11,989 nt of DNA from Bacteroidales bacterium UBA3824 (GCA_002393195.1 DGIK01000187.1:1-11989); one strand, 5' to 3'. Shown: positions 1-7,136, numbered from the stretch's first letter. Numbers and translations: made by a program. The notes: generated by a model from the sequence alone, not told the origin.

Positions 1-662
1 TGGTTCACTGCAACAACTGCACATCCGACCTCAACGCCTGGGTAAACCTCTTCAAGGAGTTCATGGAGTTGACGGGTCAGAAAGTTGACATGCACAAACT
101 CTACGACACCCTCTACACCAACGCCCTCAACGGCGACACCGACTGCGGTGGATTGCTCTCGTACAACTACATTTCAGGCGAACCCGTAACAGGCTTGGCA
201 GAAGGCCGTCCGATGTTTGTCCGCAGTGCCAACGACAAGTTCAACCTTGCCAACTTCATGCGCGTACACCTCTACGGCTCAATCGGCGTCCTCAAAATCG
301 GCAACGACATACTCATCAAAGAAGAGAAGGTAAAAATCGACCGCATCACAGGCCACGGCGGACTCTTCAAGACCAAAGGGGTAGGGCAGAGGTTCCTTGC
401 CGCCGCCCTCAACTCGCCAATCTCGGTAATGGAGACCGCCGGTGAAGGAGGCGCGTGGGGCATTGCACTCTTGGCAGCCTACGTAGTCAACAACCCCGCC
501 AAACAGACCCTTCCCGACTGGCTCGAAACCCAAGTCTTCGCCGGCAACACCGGCACCTCCATCGCCCCCACCAAAGAAGAAGTAGAAGGCTTCAACAAAT
601 ACATCGAGGCCTATAAAAAGGGATTGGAGATTGAGAAGATGGCAGTAGAGCGCAAGGCGTAA
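1..662 (+). CDS. FGGY-family carbohydrate kinase, C-terminal part (ribulokinase/xylulokinase-like)
   Basis: This is the 3' end of a gene cut by the window edge. The reading frame is open from base 3 (V-H-C-N-N-C-T-S-D-L-N...), so the Met at base 63 is internal and not the start. About 219 residues are visible, against roughly 500 for a full FGGY kinase. The visible part matches the second actin-like domain. The block GHGGLFKTKGVGQRF, followed by SVMETAGEGGAWGIALLAAY, corresponds to the family's C-terminal signature (Gly-rich loop, then E-G-G-A-x-G-x-A-L-L-A). FGGY kinases phosphorylate pentoses or related sugars with ATP in the cytoplasm. From memory, close Bacteroidales homologues sit in arabinose-utilisation clusters, which would make it a ribulokinase, but the substrate-defining N-terminal half and the upstream neighbours are outside the window. 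A hairpin follows the TAA stop. Base composition is GC-richer than the genes immediately downstream. The family call is firm; the substrate is not. Confidence 0.85.
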   Translation, partial: VHCNNCTSDLNAWVNLFKEFMELTGQKVDMHKLYDTLYTNALNGDTDCGGLLSYNYISGEPVTGLAEGRPMFVRSANDKFNLANFMRVHLYGSIGVLKIGNDILIKEEKVKIDRITGHGGLFKTKGVGQRFLAAALNSPISVMETAGEGGAWGIALLAAYVVNNPAKQTLPDWLETQVFAGNTGTSIAPTKEEVEGFNKYIEAYKKGLEIEKMAVERKA

Positions 663-691
663 TACATTCGACAGTTGAGATTTGAAAATAG

Positions 692-730
692 ATAATTCCT
701 CCTTGAAATAATTCATGGAGGAATTATTTT
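692..730 (+). terminator. Hairpin terminator after the FGGY kinase
   Basis: A perfect 11-bp inverted repeat pairs 692-702 (ATAATTCCTCC) with 717-727 (GGAGGAATTAT) around a 14-nt loop. The right arm runs into a short T tract (724-730, TTATTTT). It begins 30 nt after the kinase stop and lies upstream of the next promoter, so it probably isolates the AT-rich operon from kinase read-through. The U tract is short and broken by C731, so termination may be partial. Confidence 0.6.
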
Positions 731-750
731 CAAAAAATTTCAAAAAATAA

Positions 751-781
751 TTTGTTATATCAAAATAATACTTTAAATTTG
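751..781 (+). promoter_or_regulatory. Bacteroidales-type -33/-7 promoter for the HEPN-DUF262 operon
   Basis: TTTG at 751-754 is followed after 19 nt by TAAATTTG at 774-781. This fits the known Bacteroides primary sigma consensus TTTG / TAnnTTTG with normal spacing. The start of transcription would fall around 787-790, giving a leader of roughly 20-25 nt before the ATG at 811. The region is very AT-rich and contains two tandem CAAAAAAT-like words (731-748) just upstream that could act as an UP-like A-tract. No operator-like palindrome was seen over the promoter itself. Confidence 0.65.
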
Positions 782-810
782 CAATGTAAATCATAAAAAT
801 ATACAAGTAT

Positions 811-1635
811 ATGAATCTGAATACTAATACAGCAATAGCAAAGTGGATAGAGAAATCTATTCCTGATTATTATACCCTGTTTATCAGGGCTTATATACCA
901 TATAATGCATGGTATATGAAGAATTTTTATGACGAAAATACTAGAAAAACAGATAAAGATATTTTGTCGTATATTAGTACAAATTCAAATGTATTTAAAG
1001 ATAGAATTGAAATGCTCTTGAATCATGATAATGAAGAATCTCAAAAATTTAAAATACTAATAAGTGAGTTAAATTATCAGTTAGAGCAGACTCCAATTCC
1101 TGATAGTGAAGAAAGAATTACTTTTTCGCATATTTGTATTTCTGATAATTCATCAGCAGGTCAGAATGGTGTTACGGTATCTGGAAATAATAACTCTTTT
1201 GTTGTTAAAGGACAAAAAAAACTTACTCCAAGAAAATGTTGGGAGTTTGAGGTTATTGACACAAGCAATAATAACCGAACAATTTCTATTATAACGCTTC
1301 AAAAATGTTCCATAAGTGAATTACATTCGAACTCTGATTATAATCTTTTAAATCGGACATATAAAACTACTGTTGACAAATGTCTAAACGAAATAGATCC
1401 AAGAAAAAAAGTTTCAATTGTTGTCAAACGAAACGAGCCAAATATTTGTATTGACAAGAAAAAAAAACTGTATTTTACAGACGTTATTGGAGATGTTAGT
1501 AAAGCAATTATGATTTTGCTGTATGAATTAAGATGTAAATTATTTCATGGCGAAATTGAACCTACTTTGAAGAATATGGGTGTATATGAGTGGGCTTTTA
1601 AAATTCAAGATATGTTAAACAAATCATTACAATAA
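811..1635 (+). CDS. HEPN-type putative ribonuclease, partner of DUF262 protein
   Basis: A 274-residue protein with no signal peptide or membrane segment. The main clue is near the C-terminus: the helix MILLYELRCKLFHGE contains R241-x4-H246 followed by Gly. This is the R-x(4-6)-H signature of HEPN ribonucleases, and the helix after it (GVYEWAFKIQDMLNK, 257-271) fits the last helix of the fold. The N-terminal segment (about 8-90) is predicted helical and could supply the first helices. Residues about 103-225 are richer in beta-type and Asn/Ser stretches and look like an insertion (SSAGQNGVTVSGNNNSF, 114-130, then short beta-like segments). HEPN proteins in toxin-antitoxin, abortive-infection and CRISPR settings cut RNA as dimers using the Arg and His. 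The gene is the first of a two-gene operon, only 4 nt from the DUF262 gene, and is far more AT-rich than its chromosomal neighbours, which suggests acquisition by transfer. I do not recognise a named family. The HEPN call rests on one short motif plus helix context and is moderate. Confidence 0.6.
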   Translation: MNLNTNTAIAKWIEKSIPDYYTLFIRAYIPYNAWYMKNFYDENTRKTDKDILSYISTNSNVFKDRIEMLLNHDNEESQKFKILISELNYQLEQTPIPDSEERITFSHICISDNSSAGQNGVTVSGNNNSFVVKGQKKLTPRKCWEFEVIDTSNNNRTISIITLQKCSISELHSNSDYNLLNRTYKTTVDKCLNEIDPRKKVSIVVKRNEPNICIDKKKKLYFTDVIGDVSKAIMILLYELRCKLFHGEIEPTLKNMGVYEWAFKIQDMLNKSLQ

Positions 1636-1639
1636 AATT

Positions 1640-3421
1640 ATGGCACACATAGCAAATAAAATAGACGCAAAGGACAAAAAATTATCTGAGATTTTCTCTA
1701 AAAACAGGTATAAAATTGATGTTTTTCAGAGAGAATATAGATGGAAAAGGACACAGATTGAGGCTTTAATAAGCGACCTTACTTTGAGTTTCTTAAACTC
1801 ATATAAGGAAGGGGATAATATGTCCGATAGTAATATGTATGATTGTTACTATATGGGGTCTATAGTGTTGTGTCAATCTGAAAATGGAGATTTGTCAATT
1901 GTTGATGGTCAACAACGCTTGACATCATTTACGCTACTTTTGATTTATCTGTATCACAAACAAAAAGAACTGGAGGTTTGTGATGATAATCTCTTAGAAT
2001 TAAAGGACTACGTGTATGTAAAGAAAGGCGGCAAACGAACTTTGGTATTGAACATTGAGAAGAGAAACCTTGTTATAGAGCAAATAATATCCGATCCTCG
2101 TAACATAAATAATTTAATTGAAGTAAAAGGGGTTGAAGACAATGAATCAAACCAGAATCTTATTGCTCGTTATCAAGACATTGAAATGTTCTTTCCTAAA
2201 GAAATGCTTGAAAAAAACATTCTTCCTATCTTTACTGAGTGGATGTTAAATAATGTTGTATTGGTTGAAGTTAGAGCGTATAGCATTGAAAATGCGTATT
2301 CTATTTTTGAAACTATGAATGATAGAGGCTTAACTTTAAATCCAACGGAAATTTTAAAAGCTTTTTTGATTTCTAAAATTGAGGACAAATATCCTGAAAA
2401 CGAAAGGAAGGCAGAAGATGTGAATTCTTTTTGGAATGAACGTATCCAAAAAATACGTTTAGAAACAAAATCAGACAATGCTGATGTGGATTTTTTCAAA
2501 GCATGGCTTAGAAGTAAGTATGCAGAAGATTTGGGCTCAGGGAAAACCGATTTTGAGAATATTGGTTCTCAATTTCATACATGGGTAAAAACTAATACAA
2601 AAAAAATTGGGTTAAATTCCTATAAAGATTTTTACTATTTTATGCGTTCCGATTTTGATTTTTATTCGTCATTATATCTTAATATTAACACCTATAAGCA
2701 AAATTGTGTCGCTGGTTTTGAGGATTTATACATAACACGTTATTTTGGATTACCAGATTCTTTATCGTATCCATTATATATGTCACCAATATCTAAAATT
2801 GATGACGAGATTACAGTAAATAAAAAGATTCACATAATTAACAAATTTATAGATATCTACACCATTCTTCGATTTTTGCAAAGAGGTACCTTTTTTTTAA
2901 GAGTAGTGAATAGATATATAATTGATCTTGTAAAAAAAATACGCAATATTGACTATGATACATTACTATCTATTATTGAGAATGAGGTAAAAAAACAACC
3001 TAATTTTGTATTTGATTTCGGATATATGACAATGAATAGTTATTATTTTCGGTACTTTTATGCTCGTATTATGTTTGAACAGGATAAGAGTATTGAATTT
3101 TTTGAAAAACTTTCAGTTAGAAGCAACAGAGGATTATATGTGTTAGCACCTCTTTTATCTTACGACGATTATTTTGAGGATACTGTTGATGAATTAAAAT
3201 CGAAAAAATACTCTGAATCTGTAGCAAATTATTGTTTTATGAAAAGAACAGATTATGATGAGTATATAGGATTATCCAACTCTAATGAAAAGATGTCTTT
3301 TTTAGTAGAAAAGAAATATATTAATAGTTCATATAATCCTGAAAGTTACATTTTGTATAAAAACAAATTATTGAACGAAGCGATTCATAAAATTTGGGGG
3401 GCAAATAATTTGCTGCATTAG
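1640..3421 (+). CDS. DUF262 domain protein (GmrS-like), without recognisable DUF1524 tail
   Basis: A 593-residue cytoplasmic protein. The DUF262 fold (ParB/Srx-like NTP-binding domain of GmrSD-type systems) is clear from three ordered motifs: YKIDVFQREYRWK (24-36), SIVDGQQRLTSF (86-97, the D-G-Q-Q-R signature), and IFETMNDRGLTLNPTEILKAF (222-242, N-x-x-G-x-x-L). In GmrSD and SspE-like proteins this domain hydrolyses nucleotides and licenses nuclease attack on modified or unprotected DNA, usually with a C-terminal DUF1524 HNH nuclease. Here the C-terminal half (about 250-593) is aromatic-rich and mostly helical, and I find no H-I-x-P-type HNH motif. At about 500-565 only a faint resemblance to the rest of a DUF1524 domain remains (YVLAPLLS, then ANYCFMK and FLVEKKY). 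The start at 1640 is 4 nt after the HEPN gene stop, implying translational coupling and shared expression. A role in phage or plasmid defence is inferred from family and context. The DUF262 identity is secure. Confidence 0.88.
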   Translation: MAHIANKIDAKDKKLSEIFSKNRYKIDVFQREYRWKRTQIEALISDLTLSFLNSYKEGDNMSDSNMYDCYYMGSIVLCQSENGDLSIVDGQQRLTSFTLLLIYLYHKQKELEVCDDNLLELKDYVYVKKGGKRTLVLNIEKRNLVIEQIISDPRNINNLIEVKGVEDNESNQNLIARYQDIEMFFPKEMLEKNILPIFTEWMLNNVVLVEVRAYSIENAYSIFETMNDRGLTLNPTEILKAFLISKIEDKYPENERKAEDVNSFWNERIQKIRLETKSDNADVDFFKAWLRSKYAEDLGSGKTDFENIGSQFHTWVKTNTKKIGLNSYKDFYYFMRSDFDFYSSLYLNINTYKQNCVAGFEDLYITRYFGLPDSLSYPLYMSPISKIDDEITVNKKIHIINKFIDIYTILRFLQRGTFFLRVVNRYIIDLVKKIRNIDYDTLLSIIENEVKKQPNFVFDFGYMTMNSYYFRYFYARIMFEQDKSIEFFEKLSVRSNRGLYVLAPLLSYDDYFEDTVDELKSKKYSESVANYCFMKRTDYDEYIGLSNSNEKMSFLVEKKYINSSYNPESYILYKNKLLNEAIHKIWGANNLLH

Positions 3422-3439
3422 TAAAAGTTGTCAAACAGA

Positions 3440-3469
3440 TTTGTAACTTTATTCGTCTTTTTATCTTTT
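3440..3469 (+). promoter_or_regulatory. Possible promoter for the small gene at 3496
   Basis: TTTG at 3440-3443 is followed after 18 nt by TATCTTTT at 3462-3469, a 7-of-8 match to the Bacteroidales -7 element TAnnTTTG. The predicted transcript start near 3476 leaves about 20 nt before the ATG at 3496. No terminator was seen after the DUF262 gene, so the small gene could also be reached by read-through. The region is AT-rich, so a chance match is possible. Confidence 0.4.
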
Positions 3470-3495
3470 CCATCATATAGTAAACTCACGCAACT

Positions 3496-3774
3496 ATGAC
3501 CGACACTGCATATCTTTCAAACGAAGGGCGATACACCATTTTTGAGTTCAACGGCACGAGGCTAAAAATCATAGCCCCTGAGCCGTTGGTTAAGTATTTG
3601 AAAATAAATCAATTTGTCCCTGAAAAGAGATACATCGCCGTAATGACAGACTATGCTTGTTTTGACAAACCTGAGGAGGAGTACATCGACTTGATACCAA
3701 CGTTGCACAACCTCCTCATTGATCCTGATGAATTTCTGAAACCTATAAAAAAATTGGAATTGAGATATAACTAA
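3496..3774 (+). CDS. Small hypothetical protein (92 aa)
   Basis: I do not recognise this protein. It is 92 residues long and acidic to neutral, with no signal peptide or membrane helix. It starts MTDTAYLSNEGRYTIFEFNG. The first half looks like a small beta-rich unit (YTIFEFNGTRLKIIAPE), followed by mixed segments and a Lys/Glu-rich end (KPIKKLELRYN). It is probably a real gene: a plausible promoter precedes it, it fills a gap between well-defined genes, and its codon use is normal. Its composition is intermediate between the AT-rich operon upstream and the GC-richer chromosome downstream. It starts 74 nt after the DUF262 stop on the same strand, so it could be a third member of that cassette (for example an antitoxin or regulator) or an unrelated resident gene. 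The sequence does not decide between these. Confidence 0.6.
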   Translation: MTDTAYLSNEGRYTIFEFNGTRLKIIAPEPLVKYLKINQFVPEKRYIAVMTDYACFDKPEEEYIDLIPTLHNLLIDPDEFLKPIKKLELRYN

Positions 3775-3862
3775 TAACCTCTACCATTATGCCCATAACC
3801 TACTCACACACCCCTGCGTATCGTTGTGGTGGCTTACAATAAAGAAATCCCCTTTTACCAGC

Positions 3863-3893
3863 CTTGCGTCTTCACTTTTAGCGAAGACGCAAG
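3863..3893. terminator. Strong hairpin between convergent genes (possible bidirectional terminator)
   Basis: A perfect 11-bp inverted repeat pairs 3863-3873 (CTTGCGTCTTC) with 3883-3893 (GAAGACGCAAG) around a 9-nt loop. It lies between the + strand gene ending at 3774 and the - strand gene whose stop is at 3931, a typical place for a shared terminator. Neither side has a clear U tract, so intrinsic termination is doubtful. It may instead block 3' exonucleases or be a copy of a dispersed palindrome. The rest of 3775-3930 holds nothing else I can support. Confidence 0.4.
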
Positions 3894-3930
3894 CCCGATG
3901 TTTATAACGGAATTGTGGGCGTAGAGACTA

Positions 3931-4947
3931 TCAGAACCTTCTTTTCGCACCCTCAACGGCGGCTACCACCTTGTCGCACCAAGCGTCAAACTCAGGGTCG
4001 AGAGCCTGACATTCCTTGTGGCTCATTACATAGTCGATGACGATGCGCGAACCTTCGTAGAATGATGTTGTGGCGCAGAATCCGGGGACGGCGCGTTTGA
4101 GTTTTGTGTTGTCGAAAACCACGGTGCAAGCCTTGTCGCCGAGGAGATTGCCGGCAAGATCGTACTCTTTGGGCGCAACCGCAATCAGGAAGTCAGACGA
4201 AACGTGCAGCGGATTGAGCGACACGCCAAGGTGCGACGCCACAGTTTCATAAATCTGATTCCACGTCAGAGATTCGTCGCTCGTTATCTGGAACGCCTCG
4301 CCGATTGCGTGAGGATTGCCGATTAAGCCAATGAATCCACGTGCGAAATCTTGATTGTAAGTCATTGTCCACAAACTACTTCCATCGCCGTGAATGATTA
4401 CCGGCTTGCCTTCCATCATACGTTTCAAAACCTGAAAACTGCCCTTCAAGCCGTGGAGACCAAGCGGAACGGATTTTTTGCAATACGTGTGGCTCGGGCG
4501 GACGATGGTTACGGGGAAACCCTCGTAGCGGTATTTGTCCATCAAGAAACGCTCGCAGGCAATTTTGTTGCGCGAATATTCCCAATAAGGGTTCACGAGA
4601 CTTGTGCCCTCGGTGATGATGTGGTTGCGCACGGGTTTGGCGTATGCCGAGGCGGAACTGATGTAGATGTATTGCTTTGTGATGCCGTTGAAAAGGCGGA
4701 AGTCGCGCTCCACGTGCTCAGGCACAAAGCCTATGAAATCGCAAACGCTGTCGAAGGTCATACCTTTGAGTTTTGCCTTCACGTCGTCCTCGTTGTTGAT
4801 GTCGGCAGTGATAACGCGCACATTGTCAGGCAGAGAGGCGTTGTTGTTGCCACGGTTGAGGATGTAGAGTTCGTGGCTTGTGGCAGCCAATTGTTCTGTG
4901 ATGGCGGTGCTGATAGTGCCTGTGCCGCCGATGAATAGGATTTTCAT
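3931..4947 (-). CDS. NAD(P)-dependent epimerase/dehydratase family protein (extended SDR)
   Basis: A 338-residue Rossmann-fold protein of the extended short-chain dehydrogenase group. MKILFIGGTGTIS (1-13) gives the first beta strand and the cofactor-binding G-x-x-G-x-x-S loop. N31-R32 at the end of the second strand would suit NADP(H). Asp49 follows the third strand (VITAD). YIYISSASAYA (93-103) carries the active-site Ser strand, and YSRNK (124-128) is the Y-x3-K catalytic pair. The motif PSHTY (151-155) and the C-terminal substrate region through about 300 are typical of sugar-nucleotide epimerase relatives. The exact reaction cannot be read from sequence; candidates include a sugar-nucleotide epimerase/dehydratase or an isoflavone-reductase/CSP41-like atypical SDR. 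The length is normal and the start is fixed by the Rossmann strand at residue 2. It is transcribed separately from yidC, because a strong terminator lies between them. It converges on the small + strand gene. Confidence 0.85.
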   Translation of the reverse strand: MKILFIGGTGTISTAITEQLAATSHELYILNRGNNNASLPDNVRVITADINNEDDVKAKLKGMTFDSVCDFIGFVPEHVERDFRLFNGITKQYIYISSASAYAKPVRNHIITEGTSLVNPYWEYSRNKIACERFLMDKYRYEGFPVTIVRPSHTYCKKSVPLGLHGLKGSFQVLKRMMEGKPVIIHGDGSSLWTMTYNQDFARGFIGLIGNPHAIGEAFQITSDESLTWNQIYETVASHLGVSLNPLHVSSDFLIAVAPKEYDLAGNLLGDKACTVVFDNTKLKRAVPGFCATTSFYEGSRIVIDYVMSHKECQALDPEFDAWCDKVVAAVEGAKRRF

Positions 4948-5042
4948 AATATTAGGGGTTAAGGTTTAATATTGGATGTCAGGTCGGGAAAATGGTTTAA
5001 AAATTACGGCTGCAATATAGTTGCCTTGCAATAATGCGGATA

Positions 5043-5087
5043 AAAAAATTACCGAAAATTCAATTGCTGAATTTTCGGTAATTTTTT
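5043..5087 (-). terminator. Rho-independent terminator of yidC
   Basis: A perfect 20-bp stem pairs 5043-5062 with 5068-5087 around the 5-nt loop ATTGC. On the minus strand it starts 3 nt after the yidC stop and ends in a run of T (complement of the A run 5042-5048). The AT outer part and CCG core form a classic intrinsic terminator. Because both flanks are A/T runs it could also stop transcription entering from the other strand. It separates yidC from the SDR gene downstream. Confidence 0.85.
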
Positions 5088-5090
5088 ACA

Positions 5091-7013
5091 TTATCGTTTG
5101 CTTTTTTTCTTCTTCTGCTCTTCGAGCGCTTTCATCTGTTTGCGCTGAGCCTCTTCGAGGCGGGCGAGGAGTCCGGATTTTTTCTTGCCGGAGTTCTTTG
5201 CTACTTTTTCGTTGAGTTTGGCGAGGATTGCAGCCTCATCCATGTTGTTGCGGATGAATACTATCTGCAATATCGCGATGACGTTGGAGAGGAAGTAGTA
5301 GTAGGTGAGGCCTGAGGAGTAGTCGTTGAACCAACAGAGCATCATCACGGGCATCATATACATCATCAGTTTCATACCCGGCATCTGCTGTCCCGAATCC
5401 ATCTGACCAGAAATCTTGGTCTGCAGGAGCATTGCACCCGCCATCAGGAGTGCAAACAGGCTTATGTGGTCGCCGTAGAATGGAATGTTGAAGCCAAAAT
5501 CGAGTATGGAGTCAAATGACGAGAGGTCGTCGCTCCACAGGAATCCTTGCTGCCTCAATTCGATGGAGGCGGGGAAGAAGCGGAACAGTGCGATGAGCAC
5601 CGGCATTTGCAGCAACATCGGCAGACAGCCGCCCATTGGACTTACGCCCGCCTTGCTGTAAAGTGCCATTGTAGCCTTCTGCTTGTCCATCGCCTGTTCG
5701 GGTTTGGGGTATTTCTTGTTGATTTCCTCCACTTGCGGACGGAGCACGCGCATTGCCGCAGTCGATTTGTACGACTTGTAGGTGAGAGGCAGCAACACAG
5801 CCTTTACTATCAGGGTGATTATCAAGATGATGAGACCGTAACTCGGTATGAACGAGCCGAGCCAATTGAATAGCGGGATTATCAAAAACCTATTGACCCA
5901 TCCGATGATTGTCCATCCGAGCGGCACGAGGTCTTCAAGGTCGAGGTTGTCGTCGGGCGTTACTTCTATTTCTTTGAGGATGTTGAACTTGTTGGGTCCA
6001 AAGTAGAACGCCATCGAATCTGCCACTGCATTGCTCGGCAGCGAGAGTCGCGAGGCGGCGTATTTGAGGTTGTTGCGGCTGGAAGTTTTCTGGATTTCAA
6101 GTTGTCCGTTGGCGAATGTCGATTTTGAAATCAGTATCGACGAAAAATATTGACCCTTGAAAGCGACCCATTTTGTGGAGCCGGCGAGTTTTTCGTCGGC
6201 GATGTCGCCGGTGAGTCCGAGGTCTTCCACGTCGTCGCCGTCATATTTGTAATAGATGCCCGAATTGTTGAGTTCCCACGAATTGCCGCGTTCCAAGACG
6301 GGCAGGAATTGGTTCCAAGTCAGGTCGATGTAACTCGAATTTCTGTTGACAATACTTTCAAGGTTGTGGAATGTAATGGTGTAGTCGAGGATGTAACTGT
6401 CATCTGCCAACGAGTATGCAAATTCCAACCAAGAATTATTATCGACGTAAGCGCGGAATTTGGCGTCGCAGGGCGAGTTTTGCGTTGCCTGCTGTTCGCT
6501 TGCGCCGTCGAAGGTGAAGAATAGGTTTTTGGTGGAGATTGCGTTGTTGCCGGCGAAGAAGTCGAGGTTGATTTCATTTTGCGGGTCGCGTTTCATCACG
6601 AAAAGCGAGTCGCCGGAGTTGGTCTTGTAATCTTTGAGTTGCACCGACTTGATCATCGCGCCTTTTGTGGAGAAGGTAACAATCATCTTGTTGTTGCTGA
6701 TGACAATGTCCTTGTCGGCACCTGTGGCTGCGGGTGCAAATTTTCCAAACTGCGCCTTGTAATTGGCCAATGCCAACGAGTCGCCGCCGCCCGACTGTGT
6801 GGTGTCGCTCAGTGCGGCAGTCGCCTTTTCAAGAGAGTCGCGGAGTCGGTCTTGAAGGTATTCCGCCTCTGCATTACGCTGTTGTACTTGCGCTATGGAA
6901 TCACGGTAACGTTTCTGCATCGCCAACTGCTCCTCGCTCGGTCGGTTCCATATAGAGAAGCCTATGAAAATCGCAATGCAGAGCGTGATTCCGATTAACG
7001 TATTTTTATCCAT
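5091..7013 (-). CDS. yidC: Membrane protein insertase YidC
   Basis: A 640-residue inner-membrane insertase/chaperone that places membrane proteins with or without SecYEG. Residues 4-22 form the N-terminal membrane anchor. Residues about 25-360 form the large periplasmic beta-sandwich domain of Gram-negative YidC. The conserved insertase core follows: membrane segments near 366-386 and 391-410, a cytoplasmic hairpin (415-455, MRVLRPQVEEINKKYPKP), SPMGGCLPMLLQMPVLIALF (458-477), a segment near 517-531, a Met-rich segment (about 545-562), and a last segment near 569-587. The position of the groove Arg of E. coli YidC seems to be held by Lys404 (LIVKAVLLPL), which I believe is usual in Bacteroidota. 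The tail (about 600-640) is strongly basic (KKKKSKR end), suited to ribosome contact. It lies 189 nt after pyrG on the same strand and ends at a strong terminator. Start, length and domain order are all normal. Confidence 0.98.
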   Translation of the reverse strand: MDKNTLIGITLCIAIFIGFSIWNRPSEEQLAMQKRYRDSIAQVQQRNAEAEYLQDRLRDSLEKATAALSDTTQSGGGDSLALANYKAQFGKFAPAATGADKDIVISNNKMIVTFSTKGAMIKSVQLKDYKTNSGDSLFVMKRDPQNEINLDFFAGNNAISTKNLFFTFDGASEQQATQNSPCDAKFRAYVDNNSWLEFAYSLADDSYILDYTITFHNLESIVNRNSSYIDLTWNQFLPVLERGNSWELNNSGIYYKYDGDDVEDLGLTGDIADEKLAGSTKWVAFKGQYFSSILISKSTFANGQLEIQKTSSRNNLKYAASRLSLPSNAVADSMAFYFGPNKFNILKEIEVTPDDNLDLEDLVPLGWTIIGWVNRFLIIPLFNWLGSFIPSYGLIILIITLIVKAVLLPLTYKSYKSTAAMRVLRPQVEEINKKYPKPEQAMDKQKATMALYSKAGVSPMGGCLPMLLQMPVLIALFRFFPASIELRQQGFLWSDDLSSFDSILDFGFNIPFYGDHISLFALLMAGAMLLQTKISGQMDSGQQMPGMKLMMYMMPVMMLCWFNDYSSGLTYYYFLSNVIAILQIVFIRNNMDEAAILAKLNEKVAKNSGKKKSGLLARLEEAQRKQMKALEEQKKKKSKR

Positions 7014-7073
7014 TTGATGTTTAAGATTTGGGTTTGTATTTGTTTTTTACCCGTTTTTGTTTTCAATCATAAT

Positions 7074-7101
7074 GCCAAAGCCTGTTTTATGACAGTTTGG
7101 C
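7074..7101. other. Imperfect hairpin upstream of yidC
   Basis: GCCAAA (7074-7079) pairs with TTTGGC (7096-7101) and CTG (7082-7084) with CAG (7093-7095), with a 2-nt bulge and an 8-nt loop. A smaller inverted repeat, ATGTCA-aaa-TGACAT, lies at 7123-7137. Both sit in the 189-nt leader between pyrG and yidC. No convincing TTTG/TAnnTTTG promoter was found in this leader on the minus strand; TATGATTG (+ strand 7063-7070 in reverse) is the nearest -7-like word and lacks a good -33 partner. Confidence 0.3.
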
Positions 7102-7136
7102 GTTTCCATGTTTTAATAATTGATGTCAAAATGACA

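Noticed and set aside
279..806. A 175-codon minus-strand frame spanning the kinase end and the intergenic region
   Set aside because: It overlaps the conserved FGGY C-terminus and crosses the terminator and promoter; it shows no family features.
663..810. Attachment site or terminal repeats of a mobile element at the island's left border
   Set aside because: I compared it by eye with 3422-3495 and 3775-3930 and found no convincing matching direct or inverted repeat, and no integrase gene is present.
3128..3340. A DUF1524 HNH nuclease in the DUF262 protein
   Set aside because: No His/Asn/His metal-site residues in the expected order; only weak spacing similarity remains.
3789..3842. Mini-ORF of 17 codons (MPITYSHTPAYRCGGLQ) in the convergent gap
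   Set aside because: Too short, with no ribosome-binding or promoter support, and it ends before the hairpin. It could be a gene remnant, but this cannot be shown.
5021..5215. + strand frame of 64 codons across the yidC terminator
   Set aside because: It crosses a strong hairpin and the yidC 3' end in antisense; no support as a gene.
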